Both the position numbers and the translations under genes were made by a program. DNA of 64,000 nucleotides from Campylobacter lanienae NCTC 13004. GTDB lineage: Bacteria; Campylobacterota; Campylobacteria; Campylobacterales; Campylobacteraceae. Below, piece after piece: positions 17,383 to 24,840 of this stretch. Every line of letters begins with the position of its first letter. Within the stretch, counting starts at the first letter, position 1. Location of the stretch: positions 1,240,001 to 1,304,000 of the forward strand of contig NZ_CP015578.1 of NCBI RefSeq assembly GCF_002139935.1, given 5' to 3'. A model generated the notes under the pieces. The model did not search any database and was not told the origin of the DNA. It worked only from the letters and a program-made list of their open reading frames with translations.

Positions 17383-18450
17383 TTATTTAGCCCTCATATC
17401 AATCACATAGCGAAACTCCCCAGAGCCATTTGTGAGCTTCTCATATACTTCATCGATTTGCGATGGCGATACTATTATAGTTTCAGGGTAAATTTCATTT
17501 TCAAGCGAAAAGTCCATCATCTCTTGCGTCTCTTTAATCCCACCAATGAGTGAGCCATATACCTTTTTACCAGCTTTAAATACTAGATCTATTATGCTCA
17601 CACTAGGCGCCTGTGAATACGGCGGCAATCCCACGATAGCCAGCTCTCCGCCATATTTGAGCAGATCTATATAAGCTCCCACATTATAATTAGTCGGTAT
17701 AGTAGATATGATAAGATCAAATCTCTCATTAACTATATTTTTATCATTTGTAGTATAGAAATTACTAACCCCAAGCTCCATAGCTTGAGATTTTTTCTTA
17801 TCATTTCTAGCAAAGACACTAACACTAGCCCCCATCTTAACAGCATATTTCACAGCCATCATCCCAAGACCGCCAAATCCAGCCACACCGACCCTATCAC
17901 CAGCTTTTATCTTAGAAAATTTAAGTGGTGAATATGTAGTTATCCCAGCACACAAAAGTGGCGCTACCTTATCTAATGGCGCATTTTTTGCCACTTTGAT
18001 GGCAAATTTCTCACTCACAACTATATTATTAGAGTATCCGCCATATGTATTCTCACCACCATGAAAGCAATCACTAGAATTATAAGTATAAATAGTCTTA
18101 CCACGCTCACAAAACTGCTCCATACTAGCCTTACACGCATCGCACTCTCCACAGCTATTTACCATACATCCTACCCCAGCATAATCCCCAACTTTAAATT
18201 TACTCACATTTTTACCCACAGCGACCACTTGACCAGCTATCTCATGACCAGGCACGCATGGATAAATAGTCCCGCCCCACTCATCTCTAGCCGTGTGAAT
18301 ATCGCTATGACATATCCCGCTATACAAAATTTCAATCAAAATATCCCCATCACCTAAGCTATGGCGAGTGAATTCAAAAGAGCTAAATTTAGAATCCTTT
18401 GATTGCAACGCATATCCCTTAGCAGGGATTCTATCTGTGAAAATACTCAT
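17383..18450 (-). CDS. Zinc-dependent alcohol/aldehyde dehydrogenase (YahK/CAD type)
   Basis: 355 residues, medium-chain dehydrogenase. Catalytic zinc ligands are visible in GICHSDIHTARDEWGG, PCVPGHEIAG and LLCAGITTYSPL; the four structural-zinc cysteines are in CGECDACKASMEQFC. The Rossmann motif is VGVAGFGGLGMMAVKYAV. It belongs to the cinnamyl-alcohol dehydrogenase/YahK branch, mostly NADPH-dependent broad-range aldehyde reductases. An AAAGGAGATGAG site precedes ATG 18450. First gene of an operon with arsB and the YdjM-like gene. The physiological substrate is not predictable; aldehyde detoxification is a reasonable guess. Confidence 0.9.
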   Translation of the reverse strand: MSIFTDRIPAKGYALQSKDSKFSSFEFTRHSLGDGDILIEILYSGICHSDIHTARDEWGGTIYPCVPGHEIAGQVVAVGKNVSKFKVGDYAGVGCMVNSCGECDACKASMEQFCERGKTIYTYNSSDCFHGGENTYGGYSNNIVVSEKFAIKVAKNAPLDKVAPLLCAGITTYSPLKFSKIKAGDRVGVAGFGGLGMMAVKYAVKMGASVSVFARNDKKKSQAMELGVSNFYTTNDKNIVNERFDLIISTIPTNYNVGAYIDLLKYGGELAIVGLPPYSQAPSVSIIDLVFKAGKKVYGSLIGGIKETQEMMDFSLENEIYPETIIVSPSQIDEVYEKLTNGSGEFRYVIDMRAK

Positions 18451-18583
18451 CTCATCTCCTTTAATAAATTTGCCAAATTCTAACCAAAATTATTAATATT
18501 TTAGTTAAATATCACAAATTCCCACTTTTTATTTTTACCTACTTTTAACGGCGTAGCAAAGCCATGCCTAAAGTAGCAAACTA

Positions 18584-18765
18584 TTTTAACTCCGCACGGC
18601 AACAAAGTCGCCGTTTGCGGCAGGGAGTTACACTCCCTTGACCCACCTAAAGCCCCGCAAGCGGGGTTACCCATTTTTAACTCCGCACGGCAACAAAGTC
18701 GCCGTTTGCGGCAGGGAGTTACACTCCCCCCGCCCACCTAAAGCCCCGCAAGCGGGGTACCCCTT
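18584..18765. repeat. GC-rich tandem repeat, two 91-base units, each with two hairpins
   Basis: Units at 18584-18674 and 18675-18765 differ at few positions. Each contains AACTCC...GGAGTT enclosing ACGGC...GCCGT, followed by CCCCGC-AA-GCGGGG. The G+C content stands out against the AT-rich surroundings. Small frames across it are not convincing genes. It resembles a REP-like structured element or a relic of a repeated locus. Confidence 0.85.
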
Positions 18766-18982
18766 CCCACTTAAAAAAGAAATTTCTTTAAAAAACTCAA
18801 ATCCGCAAAAAAAGCAAATTTCTCCAAAATTTCAAATTCACAAAAAAAGCAAATTTCTCCAAAATTTCAAATTCACAAAAAAGAAAATTCAAATTTCATT
18901 AATATTTTAAATCTACTAAAAACTAAAAAATCTTAATGCGAATTTAAGTATTAAAAAATAATTTCTCTAAAATCTCAAATTC
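18760..18982. repeat. Left arm of long inverted repeat around the porin gene
   Basis: Reverse complement of 20832-21017. Differences found: one extra 35-base tandem unit here (two copies against one), two extra A in one A-run, one substitution near 18793, and a few mismatches in the outer ~12 bases. Otherwise the arms are identical base for base. Confidence 0.92.
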
Positions 18983-19138
18983 AAAACTAAAAATAAATTC
19001 AAAAAATTAAATTTTATAAATTTATCGCAAATATTAGCTTTGGCTTTAGCGAAGTAAAGCGGTGAAAAACATTAAATTTAAATCATTAATCTTATAATTT
19101 TGATTACTATATTTTATTAAAAATTTTTTTGAGTTTTT
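18983..19138. other. AT-rich non-coding stretch
   Basis: No credible gene. One small hairpin is visible (GCTTTA / TAAAGC around 19043-19060); otherwise A/T runs only. Confidence 0.6.
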
Positions 19139-19280
19139 AATAAAAATAATAAAAATAATAAAAATAATAAAAATAATAAAAATAATAAAAATAATAAAAA
19201 TAATAAAAATAATAAAAATAATAAAAATAATAAAAATAATAAAAATAATAAAAATAATAAAAATAATAAAAATAATAAAA
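19139..19280. repeat. Minisatellite, 9-base unit AAAAATAAT, about 15.8 copies
   Basis: Perfect head-to-tail repetition of the 9-base unit over 142 bases downstream of the porin gene and outside any gene. The copy number is a likely strain marker. No coding role: the frames give only Asn/Lys/Ile runs or stops. Confidence 0.95.
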
Positions 19281-19330
19281 TGAATTTAAATTATGATTTT
19301 TGGATTTTGGTTAGTGGATTTTAAAAGCAT

Positions 19331-19367
19331 AAAAAAAGGGAGCCTAACCATAAATGGCTAAGCTCCC
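19331..19367 (-). terminator. Rho-independent terminator of the porin gene
   Basis: On the minus strand a 14-base-arm hairpin (19338-19351 with 19354-19367, ends GGGAGC/GCTCCC, few mismatches) is followed by seven T at 19337-19331. It lies 25 bases past the porin stop. Confidence 0.85.
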
Positions 19368-19391
19368 CAAGAGATTTAAACCCTAATTATA

Positions 19392-20654
19392 TTAGAAGTT
19401 ATATCTAGCTTCAAATCTTAGGTGTTTAGCATCATCTTCATTGTTGTCTCTATCAATGTATGAATACCAAGTTTTGAAGTTAAGTTTTTTGCTATATTTA
19501 TAATCTACTCTAGCTACTGCTTCATAAGCATCTGTGTAGTCACCTTCATTATCATATCTAGCACCTACATAGTCAGCACCTACTCTTACTTTGTCAGCAA
19601 ATGTATAGCCAGCAGTTACGAAGTAGATACTTTGATCAGCACCGATCAATGTATAGTCTAGTAGATCCTCACCAGCTGTGATGAAGCCACCTTGGTCTTC
19701 AAGTGAGATTAGAGAAGCGCCATCGCCTTGAGTATTGATATTTACATATCCTACGCTACCATCGAAGCCAAATGCTTTAGCACCAGCTTTAACAGCTAAG
19801 AATTGAGCATCGTCTAAATCTACATTTCGACTTAAAACACCATCTTCCCAATAGCCAACTTTGCTAGCCCATACGCTTGAGCCAGCATATTGAGCTTGCA
19901 AGCTTAGGTCAGCGCCACCTAGGTTAGCTCCTAGTGTTACATCAAGAGCGTATAGTTGAGCTACGCTATCTAGAGCTGCATACCATGCTTGGAAGCTTAC
20001 TGGATCATATGAGCCGATAGCAGCTACACCATATAGGTTTCTATCATATACATACTCATTATTATTATTACCAATTACTATACCTTGACTTCTGCCTTGG
20101 TCATCTACATAATATCTTGTACCCATATCACCATCAGTGCTTTGTAGGTTATCAAATGCTATAGCAGCTAGAGTCAGACCGCTGATATCGCTATTAAGAA
20201 CTTTGATACCAGTACCTACCATATCATCAGTGAAGAATGTACCTAGGACTTGGCGACCAGCTTGGATAGTTGTGTTACCTGCTGTATATCCTAGATAGTA
20301 TTGGCGGACATTGAATGTTTGACCATATTCTTCATTACCAACATCTTGTGAGCCTACTTTGGTGTTAGCGTCTCTTCTCTCACCAGATGCATCACGGCTA
20401 TCATATCTAAAGCCGATAACACCAAAGAAGTTATCATCTAGTGCAGCTTTGAAATTTGCATCTGTTGTAAATCTGTGGTAGTTCTTTGTAGTGCTTGTAG
20501 TGTTGGTTGTAGTGTTTTTGCTATCATATCTATATCTTGCATAGCCTGATACATCTACATTTTTAATAGCTTCTTCAAGTGATGCAGCACTTGCTACGCT
20601 TGAAAGAGCACCTGCAGCTACAATAGCAGCTAAGCTTAGTTTAACTAATTTCAT
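19392..20654 (-). CDS. Major outer membrane porin (Campylobacter MOMP family)
   Basis: 420 residues. A Sec signal peptide (MKLVKLSLAAIVAAGALSSV..ASAA) precedes SLEEAIKNVDVSGYARYRYD, the standard start of campylobacter MOMP. The rest is alternating beta strands with Gly/Asp/Asn-rich loops and ends in LRFEARYNF, with terminal Phe as the BAM recognition signal. MOMP forms trimeric cation-selective channels and is the dominant surface antigen, with loops under immune selection. It has its own promoter, a strong AAGGAG site and terminator, so it is monocistronic. The gene and promoter lie between two arms of a near-perfect inverted repeat. Typical length is 400-430, so it is intact. Confidence 0.93.
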   Translation of the reverse strand: MKLVKLSLAAIVAAGALSSVASAASLEEAIKNVDVSGYARYRYDSKNTTTNTTSTTKNYHRFTTDANFKAALDDNFFGVIGFRYDSRDASGERRDANTKVGSQDVGNEEYGQTFNVRQYYLGYTAGNTTIQAGRQVLGTFFTDDMVGTGIKVLNSDISGLTLAAIAFDNLQSTDGDMGTRYYVDDQGRSQGIVIGNNNNEYVYDRNLYGVAAIGSYDPVSFQAWYAALDSVAQLYALDVTLGANLGGADLSLQAQYAGSSVWASKVGYWEDGVLSRNVDLDDAQFLAVKAGAKAFGFDGSVGYVNINTQGDGASLISLEDQGGFITAGEDLLDYTLIGADQSIYFVTAGYTFADKVRVGADYVGARYDNEGDYTDAYEAVARVDYKYSKKLNFKTWYSYIDRDNNEDDAKHLRFEARYNF

Positions 20655-20683
20655 TTTGTCTCCTTGTAAAAAATAGGTTTAGA

Positions 20684-20689
20684 ATTGTA
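20684..20689 (-). promoter_or_regulatory. Probable -10 box of the porin gene
   Basis: TACAAT on the minus strand preceded by a run of A/T, about 30 bases before the ATG at 20654; AAGGAG follows as ribosome site. The region from here to 20831 shows no gene. Confidence 0.6.
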
Positions 20690-20831
20690 ATGATTTTTTA
20701 CTTAATGTTTACTGAAATTTTGCCAAATTATTACCGACTATTTACCGAAATTCAATGAAAAATCCAAAGGTATGAAATCATCGTTTATCATAGATTGGCT
20801 TGGATTTATTTAGTGATTTAGGATATTATGG

Positions 20832-21017
20832 GAATTTGAGATTTTAGAGAAATTATTTTTTAATACTTAAATTCGCATTAAGATTTTTTAGTTTTTAGTA
20901 GATTTAAAATATTAATGAAATTTGAATTTTCTTTTTTGTGAATTTGAAATTTTGGAGAAATTTGCTTTTTGCGGATTTGAGATTTTTAAAGAAATTTCTT
21001 TTTTAAGGGAGAAGGGG
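20832..21017. repeat. Right arm of long inverted repeat around the porin gene
   Basis: Reverse complement of 18760-18982. The match ends sharply at 20832 on the inner side. On the outer side it fades into the GC-rich module that starts at 21012. Confidence 0.92.
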
Positions 21018-21084
21018 AGCGCTTTTTGGCAGCCGCTACCCCTTCCCCCTTAACAACCCCTAACCCCCTGGAAAAGCCTTTCAA
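21012..21084. repeat. Modular direct repeat, copy 1
   Basis: Two conserved blocks: a 21-base block at 21012-21032 and a 43-base block at 21042-21084, with only nine bases between them. The first block plus spacer forms a hairpin (AAGGGG...CCCCTT). A further perfect hairpin CTGCGC-TAG-GCGCAG follows at 21090-21104. Confidence 0.88.
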
Positions 21085-21315
21085 AGTTGCTGCGCTAGGC
21101 GCAGATTTATACCATTTTTATTAAAACTCTTCGAGCTTTAATAAAAATTATTTTAGGGATAATATGAATTTAAATTTTTATTTTTAACTCTTTAAATTTT
21201 ATAATAAAAATTTTATATTTTTTAGAAATTTGAATTTTGAATTTATTTTTCTTTTTTGTGAATTTAAATTTTTTGAAATATGAGAGAAATTTAAATTTTT
21301 CTTTTTTTAAGTGGT

Positions 21316-21449
21316 AAGGGGAGCGCTTTTTGGCAGATGAGTAGCGTAACAGCAACAACGATGTAAATCATCGTTTGCGACGCTACGAAAGATAGCAACA
21401 CCTTAGCTTCCCCCTTAACAACCCCTAACCCCCTGGAAAAGCCTTTCAA
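21316..21449. repeat. Modular direct repeat, copy 2, with insert
   Basis: The same two blocks as copy 1 (21316-21336 and 21407-21449) separated by 70 bases that form a long hairpin: GTAGCGT...ACGCTAC outside and ACGATG...CATCGT inside. The AT-rich DNA before it (about 21160-21310) is a weaker relative of the inverted-repeat arm. Frames across it look like spurious genes. Confidence 0.85.
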
Positions 21450-21649
21450 TGGGTGGCCTCGCCACGGATTTTTATAGGGTGCCCCATTTGATTTCGCAAG
21501 ATTGAGCAAAGCACACTTTTTGACTAAATTTCGCATAGGATTATAAAACTTTGTTAAAAAAGGTCTAATAAAGTTTAATGATAATAAAAATAAAATTATT
21601 TGAGATTAAAAATTTAAAGATGATTGATAAAAATATGATTGAAATTTAG

Positions 21650-21740
21650 TGGCGGACAGAGAGGGATTTGAACCCTCGAAGCCCGATTAAGACTTGCACC
21701 CTTAGCAGGGGTGTGGTTTCAGCCGCTCACCCATCTGTCC
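21650..21740 (-). tRNA. tRNA-Ser (anticodon GCU)
   Basis: The minus strand starts GGACAGA and closes TCTGTCC-G-CCA with an encoded CCA. A 7-base loop CTGCTAA gives anticodon GCU for AGC/AGU codons. A long variable arm and the T-arm GAGGGTTCAAATCCCTC are visible. 91 bases, the class II size. Confidence 0.95.
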
Positions 21741-21783
21741 TAAAAAGAAGTGGAATTATACTAATTTTAGACTTAAAGGCTAC

Positions 21784-22464
21784 TTAAATTTGGCTTAGTA
21801 TCCTTTGGGTTATCTCTTTGGGGTTATTGGATGCGTATATAGGTCTGCCAACTACGATAAAATCGGATTTATTATCTAGGGCTGTAGTTAGGTCGGCTAC
21901 TCTTTTTTGGTCGGCGTTTTCTTCGCCAAATGGGCGAATTCCTGGTGTTAGGGTGATGAAGTTATCATTAGTAACAGATTTGATAGCTAGGCTCTCATAA
22001 ACAGAGCATACCATACCATCTAAGCCCGATTTGTAGGATATTTGAGCCATATTGATAACACTTTGATTGATACTAGAATTATAAATGGATTTAAACTCAC
22101 TCTCATCAAAGCTAGTCAAAGCTGAAACAGCCAAAACCAATGGCCTTTTAGGGAGCGAATTTAGCCTATCCATAACCGCTTTCATAGCGATTTGGCCGGC
22201 ACTTGCGTGGATATTTATCATATCTACGCCAAGTGATGAGATGACTTCACACGCATCGGCCATGGTATTTGGGATATCATAAATTTTAAGGTCTAAAAAT
22301 ATCTTAAAATCGCTAATATTTTTTAGCTCTTCTATGAATTTAACCCCATCTCTAAGGTAAGCTCTTAACCCAACTTTAAGCCACAGATCTAGCCCTTTTA
22401 GCTCCTTAGCAAGGGCTAGGCAATCATCTTTTTTAGCCATATCTAATGCTACACAAAGCTTCAT
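21784..22464 (-). CDS. pyrF: Orotidine 5'-phosphate decarboxylase
   Basis: 226 residues. Active-site segment [13 protein letters not shown] with the catalytic Asp-Lys-Asp set, N-terminal CVALDM with Asp, and the phosphate-binding end TPGIRPFG followed by VVGRPIYAS. It converts OMP to UMP, the last step of pyrimidine synthesis. It is the last gene of the kdsA-SMR-SMR-ribH-nusB-pyrF run and abuts nusB with no spacing (start 22464, nusB stop 22465). Confidence 0.96.
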   Translation of the reverse strand: MKLCVALDMAKKDDCLALAKELKGLDLWLKVGLRAYLRDGVKFIEELKNISDFKIFLDLKIYDIPNTMADACEVISSLGVDMINIHASAGQIAMKAVMDRLNSLPKRPLVLAVSALTSFDESEFKSIYNSSINQSVINMAQISYKSGLDGMVCSVYESLAIKSVTNDNFITLTPGIRPFGEENADQKRVADLTTALDNKSDFIVVGRPIYASNNPKEITQRILSQI

Positions 22465-22860
22465 CTATTTATCCTTTGCGATTGCGTCTAAAACGCCATT
22501 TATAAGCTTGATAGAAGATTCTGATGCTAACTCATTAGCTAAGATTACGGCTTCGTTTATAGCGATGGCTAGGTCTATATCGCTATATTTCATCTCATAA
22601 GCCCCAAGGCGTAGAATCTGCCTTTCTACTATGCCGATTTGATCTAGCTTCCATTTGCCAAGGTAGTTATTAAGCAAGTTATCGATATTATCAATATTAT
22701 CTAAAACGCCGTTATATAGGCTGATTGTGAAGTTTTTTTGGTCGTTTCGGATCTTCTTTTCTTCTAAGAACTCATCGCTAAATTGCTCCATCTGACTACC
22801 CATCTCTTTGGCGTAGAGCAAGCTTACTACGCACTGCCTTACTTGATGTCTAGTAGCCAT
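22465..22860 (-). CDS. nusB: Transcription antitermination factor NusB
   Basis: 131 residues, all-helical. It begins MATRHQVRQCVVSLLYAKEMG and contains WKLDQIGIVERQILRLGAYEM and INEAVILANELAS, the conserved C-terminal signature. It forms the boxA-binding NusB-NusE complex for rRNA antitermination. One base separates it from the ribH stop. Confidence 0.95.
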   Translation of the reverse strand: MATRHQVRQCVVSLLYAKEMGSQMEQFSDEFLEEKKIRNDQKNFTISLYNGVLDNIDNIDNLLNNYLGKWKLDQIGIVERQILRLGAYEMKYSDIDLAIAINEAVILANELASESSIKLINGVLDAIAKDK

Positions 22861-22861
22861 T

Positions 22862-23332
22862 TTAAGCCTTTAAATTTTCATATAAATTTATCATTTCTAT
22901 TACATTTGACATAGCTTCAAAGCCTTTATTACCAGCTTTTGAGCCGGCTCTTTCGATAGCTTGGTCTAGATTATCTACGGTTAAGACGCCAAATGTTACA
23001 GGTTTAGCATATTTTAGCGTTATGTTGGCTATACCTTTTGTGGTTTCAGCGCTTACATAATCAAAATGCGGTGTAGCGCCACGGATCACAGCACCCACGC
23101 AAACTACAGCATCGAATTTGCCACTTTCTAAGGCTTTTTGAAGTGCCATAGGAATCTCAAAAGCCCCAGGAACTAAAATCAATGATAAATTCTCATCTCT
23201 ACCGCCATGGCGTAAAAATGAGTCCCTAGCGCCCTCGCTTAATCTATCTGTGATTATGTGATTAAATCTAGCTTGGATTATAGCTATTTTTTCATCTCCT
23301 TTTAGAGATAATCTACCTTCTAAAATATTCAT
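22862..23332 (-). CDS. ribH: 6,7-dimethyl-8-ribityllumazine synthase
   Basis: 156 residues with [46 protein letters not shown] (catalytic His region) and [17 protein letters not shown]. It is the penultimate enzyme of riboflavin synthesis and forms icosahedral or pentameric shells. AAGGAG precedes the ATG. No FMN riboswitch is seen upstream, only the SMR gene end 9 bases away. Confidence 0.96.
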   Translation of the reverse strand: MNILEGRLSLKGDEKIAIIQARFNHIITDRLSEGARDSFLRHGGRDENLSLILVPGAFEIPMALQKALESGKFDAVVCVGAVIRGATPHFDYVSAETTKGIANITLKYAKPVTFGVLTVDNLDQAIERAGSKAGNKGFEAMSNVIEMINLYENLKA

Positions 23333-23341
23333 AAAAACTCC

Positions 23342-23665
23342 TTAAATAAATTTCAACATTATTACACTAAAAATTATTAAAAATAGATAAACCGCCTTTG
23401 GGATAGTGAATTTCTCACCATTAAATACTACTCCCACGGCCACAGCGCCAACAGCACCTATACCAGTCCATACGGCATACGCCACAGACATGGAAAATTC
23501 ATTCATAGCAAAGCCAAGCAAGGATATAGAACCACCAAAAGCAATTATCAAAGATATAAAATAAAATATCTTAGCAATGCTCTTGCTTTTTGCCATTTGA
23601 TTTAGAGCTGCCACGCCTAAAACTTCGCAAAATCCAGCAACCAAAAGAGCAAGACTATATATCAC
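23342..23665 (-). CDS. Small multidrug resistance (SMR) family protein, second of pair
   Basis: 107 residues with four membrane segments. The family's essential membrane Glu is in LLVAGFCEVLGVAAL, and SVAYAVWTGIGAVGA is the SMR signature. It overlaps the preceding SMR gene by 4 bases. Adjacent unequal SMR genes usually act as an obligate heterodimer of antiparallel subunits that exports cationic compounds or guanidinium-type metabolites with proton exchange. Substrate unknown. Confidence 0.9.
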   Translation of the reverse strand: MIYSLALLVAGFCEVLGVAALNQMAKSKSIAKIFYFISLIIAFGGSISLLGFAMNEFSMSVAYAVWTGIGAVGAVAVGVVFNGEKFTIPKAVYLFLIIFSVIMLKFI

Positions 23666-23988
23666 GCCTCACTCCTTTTAAGCCCTAATACACCGATAAT
23701 TATAAGCAAGATAAATAGAATTCTAATAAAGCTTATACTCTCGTTATTAAAGTAGTTTGTCACAATCTCAGCCCCTACTATAAATATAGTCCCAAAGCCG
23801 ATAAACATAGTATATGCCACACTCGCACTAAGGTATCTAAAACTAAGCATAAAAGATGAAAAACTACAACAGATCAAAAGAGCCGTAGCGATCCATTCAA
23901 GCGTGGTATTAGCGTGTTTAAGCCCATACGCCCATCCGCACTCAAAAGTCGCCCCCAAAATCACCCAAAAAAAGCCCTTATTACTCAC
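23662..23988 (-). CDS. Small multidrug resistance (SMR) family protein, first of pair
   Basis: 108 residues, four membrane segments, Glu in [17 protein letters not shown], signature [17 protein letters not shown]. Its start overlaps the end of kdsA by 8 bases, so translation is probably coupled. In the C. jejuni order I recall, kdsA is followed directly by ribH, so this pair looks inserted into a housekeeping operon. Confidence 0.9.
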   Translation of the reverse strand: MSNKGFFWVILGATFECGWAYGLKHANTTLEWIATALLICCSFSSFMLSFRYLSASVAYTMFIGFGTIFIVGAEIVTNYFNNESISFIRILFILLIIIGVLGLKRSEA

Positions 23989-24781
23989 CTAAGGCGTCCT
24001 TGATCCTTTTGATCTCGTCTAAATTTGCTTTAAGGGCTTCAAGATTTAGCATATTTGGCCCATCGCACATAGCCTCACATGGATTAATATGCGTTTCATA
24101 GAAAAATCCATCCACACCCACAGCGGCTGCTGCCCTAGCTAGATATGGCACAAATCTGCTATCGCCACCACTTGTAGCGCCGTTTGCACTTGGCATTTGA
24201 ACGCTATGAGTAGCATCGAAAACAACAGGCGCAAACTCTCTCATAATAGGCAAACTTCTCATATCCACTACTAAATTTCCATAACCAAATGTAGAGCCTC
24301 TCTCACATAAAAATACCCCATTATCCCTAGCAACTTCATAGCCAAATTCACTCACGCCACGAGTCTCTAAGACCTTTTTAACGCTATGTTTCATCGCATC
24401 AGGGCTTAGGAATTGACCCTTTTTGATATTTATCATAGCTTTGGTTTTGGCTGCTGCTACTAGCAAATCTGTCTGGCGGCATAAAAATGCTGGTATCTGT
24501 AGGGCATCTGCTACTTGCGCTGCGGGCTGGGCTTGATAACTTTCGTGGATATCGGTTAGGATTTTAAAGCCAAATTCCCTTTTAACCTCATCTAAGATTT
24601 TTAGCCCATTTTCAAGCCCTGGGCCTCTAAAGCTACTAATGCTTGTGCGATTGGCCTTGTCAAAACTAGATTTAAAATAAAAATCTATCCAATCTAAATT
24701 CGCTATCTCTACTAAATTTTGTGCTACTTTAAAGACCAAATCCCTGCTCTCGATGACGCAAGGTCCAGCTATTAATATCAT
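23981..24781 (-). CDS. kdsA: KDO-8-phosphate synthase, probably the metal-dependent class
   Basis: 266 residues. It starts [16 protein letters not shown]; the Cys of AGPC is at the place where metal-dependent (class II) enzymes have their metal ligand and E. coli has Asn. Other sites: [56 protein letters not shown]. It condenses arabinose 5-phosphate and PEP to KDO-8-P for the LPS/LOS core. First gene of the operon running to pyrF. Confidence 0.95.
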   Translation of the reverse strand: MILIAGPCVIESRDLVFKVAQNLVEIANLDWIDFYFKSSFDKANRTSISSFRGPGLENGLKILDEVKREFGFKILTDIHESYQAQPAAQVADALQIPAFLCRQTDLLVAAAKTKAMINIKKGQFLSPDAMKHSVKKVLETRGVSEFGYEVARDNGVFLCERGSTFGYGNLVVDMRSLPIMREFAPVVFDATHSVQMPSANGATSGGDSRFVPYLARAAAAVGVDGFFYETHINPCEAMCDGPNMLNLEALKANLDEIKRIKDALGE

Positions 24782-24840
24782 ATTTATCCTTTGGAATTTA
24801 ATTTTAATGGGTAATTATAGCCAAATATTGCTAAAGCTAT

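Noticed and set aside
18584-18765. CRISPR array
   Set aside because: Only two adjoining 91-base units without spacers and no cas genes in the window.
18501-18910. Small open frames across the GC-rich repeat and the inverted-repeat arm
   Set aside because: They exist on both strands because of the repeat structure, have no ribosome sites, and give low-complexity Lys/Asn/Phe-rich or repeat-derived peptides.
19139-19280. Coding repeat or replication-origin iteron array
   Set aside because: No frame with sense, no DnaA boxes or origin genes nearby; a simple AT minisatellite explains it.
21170-21536. Small frames over the modular repeats (peptides with KGFSRGLGVVKG)
   Set aside because: Repeat-derived, without ribosome sites. 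Such peptides are recurrent annotation artefacts in repeat-bearing campylobacter genomes, as far as I recall.
21784-23332. FMN riboswitch before ribH
   Set aside because: ribH follows the SMR gene by 9 bases; no leader space exists.
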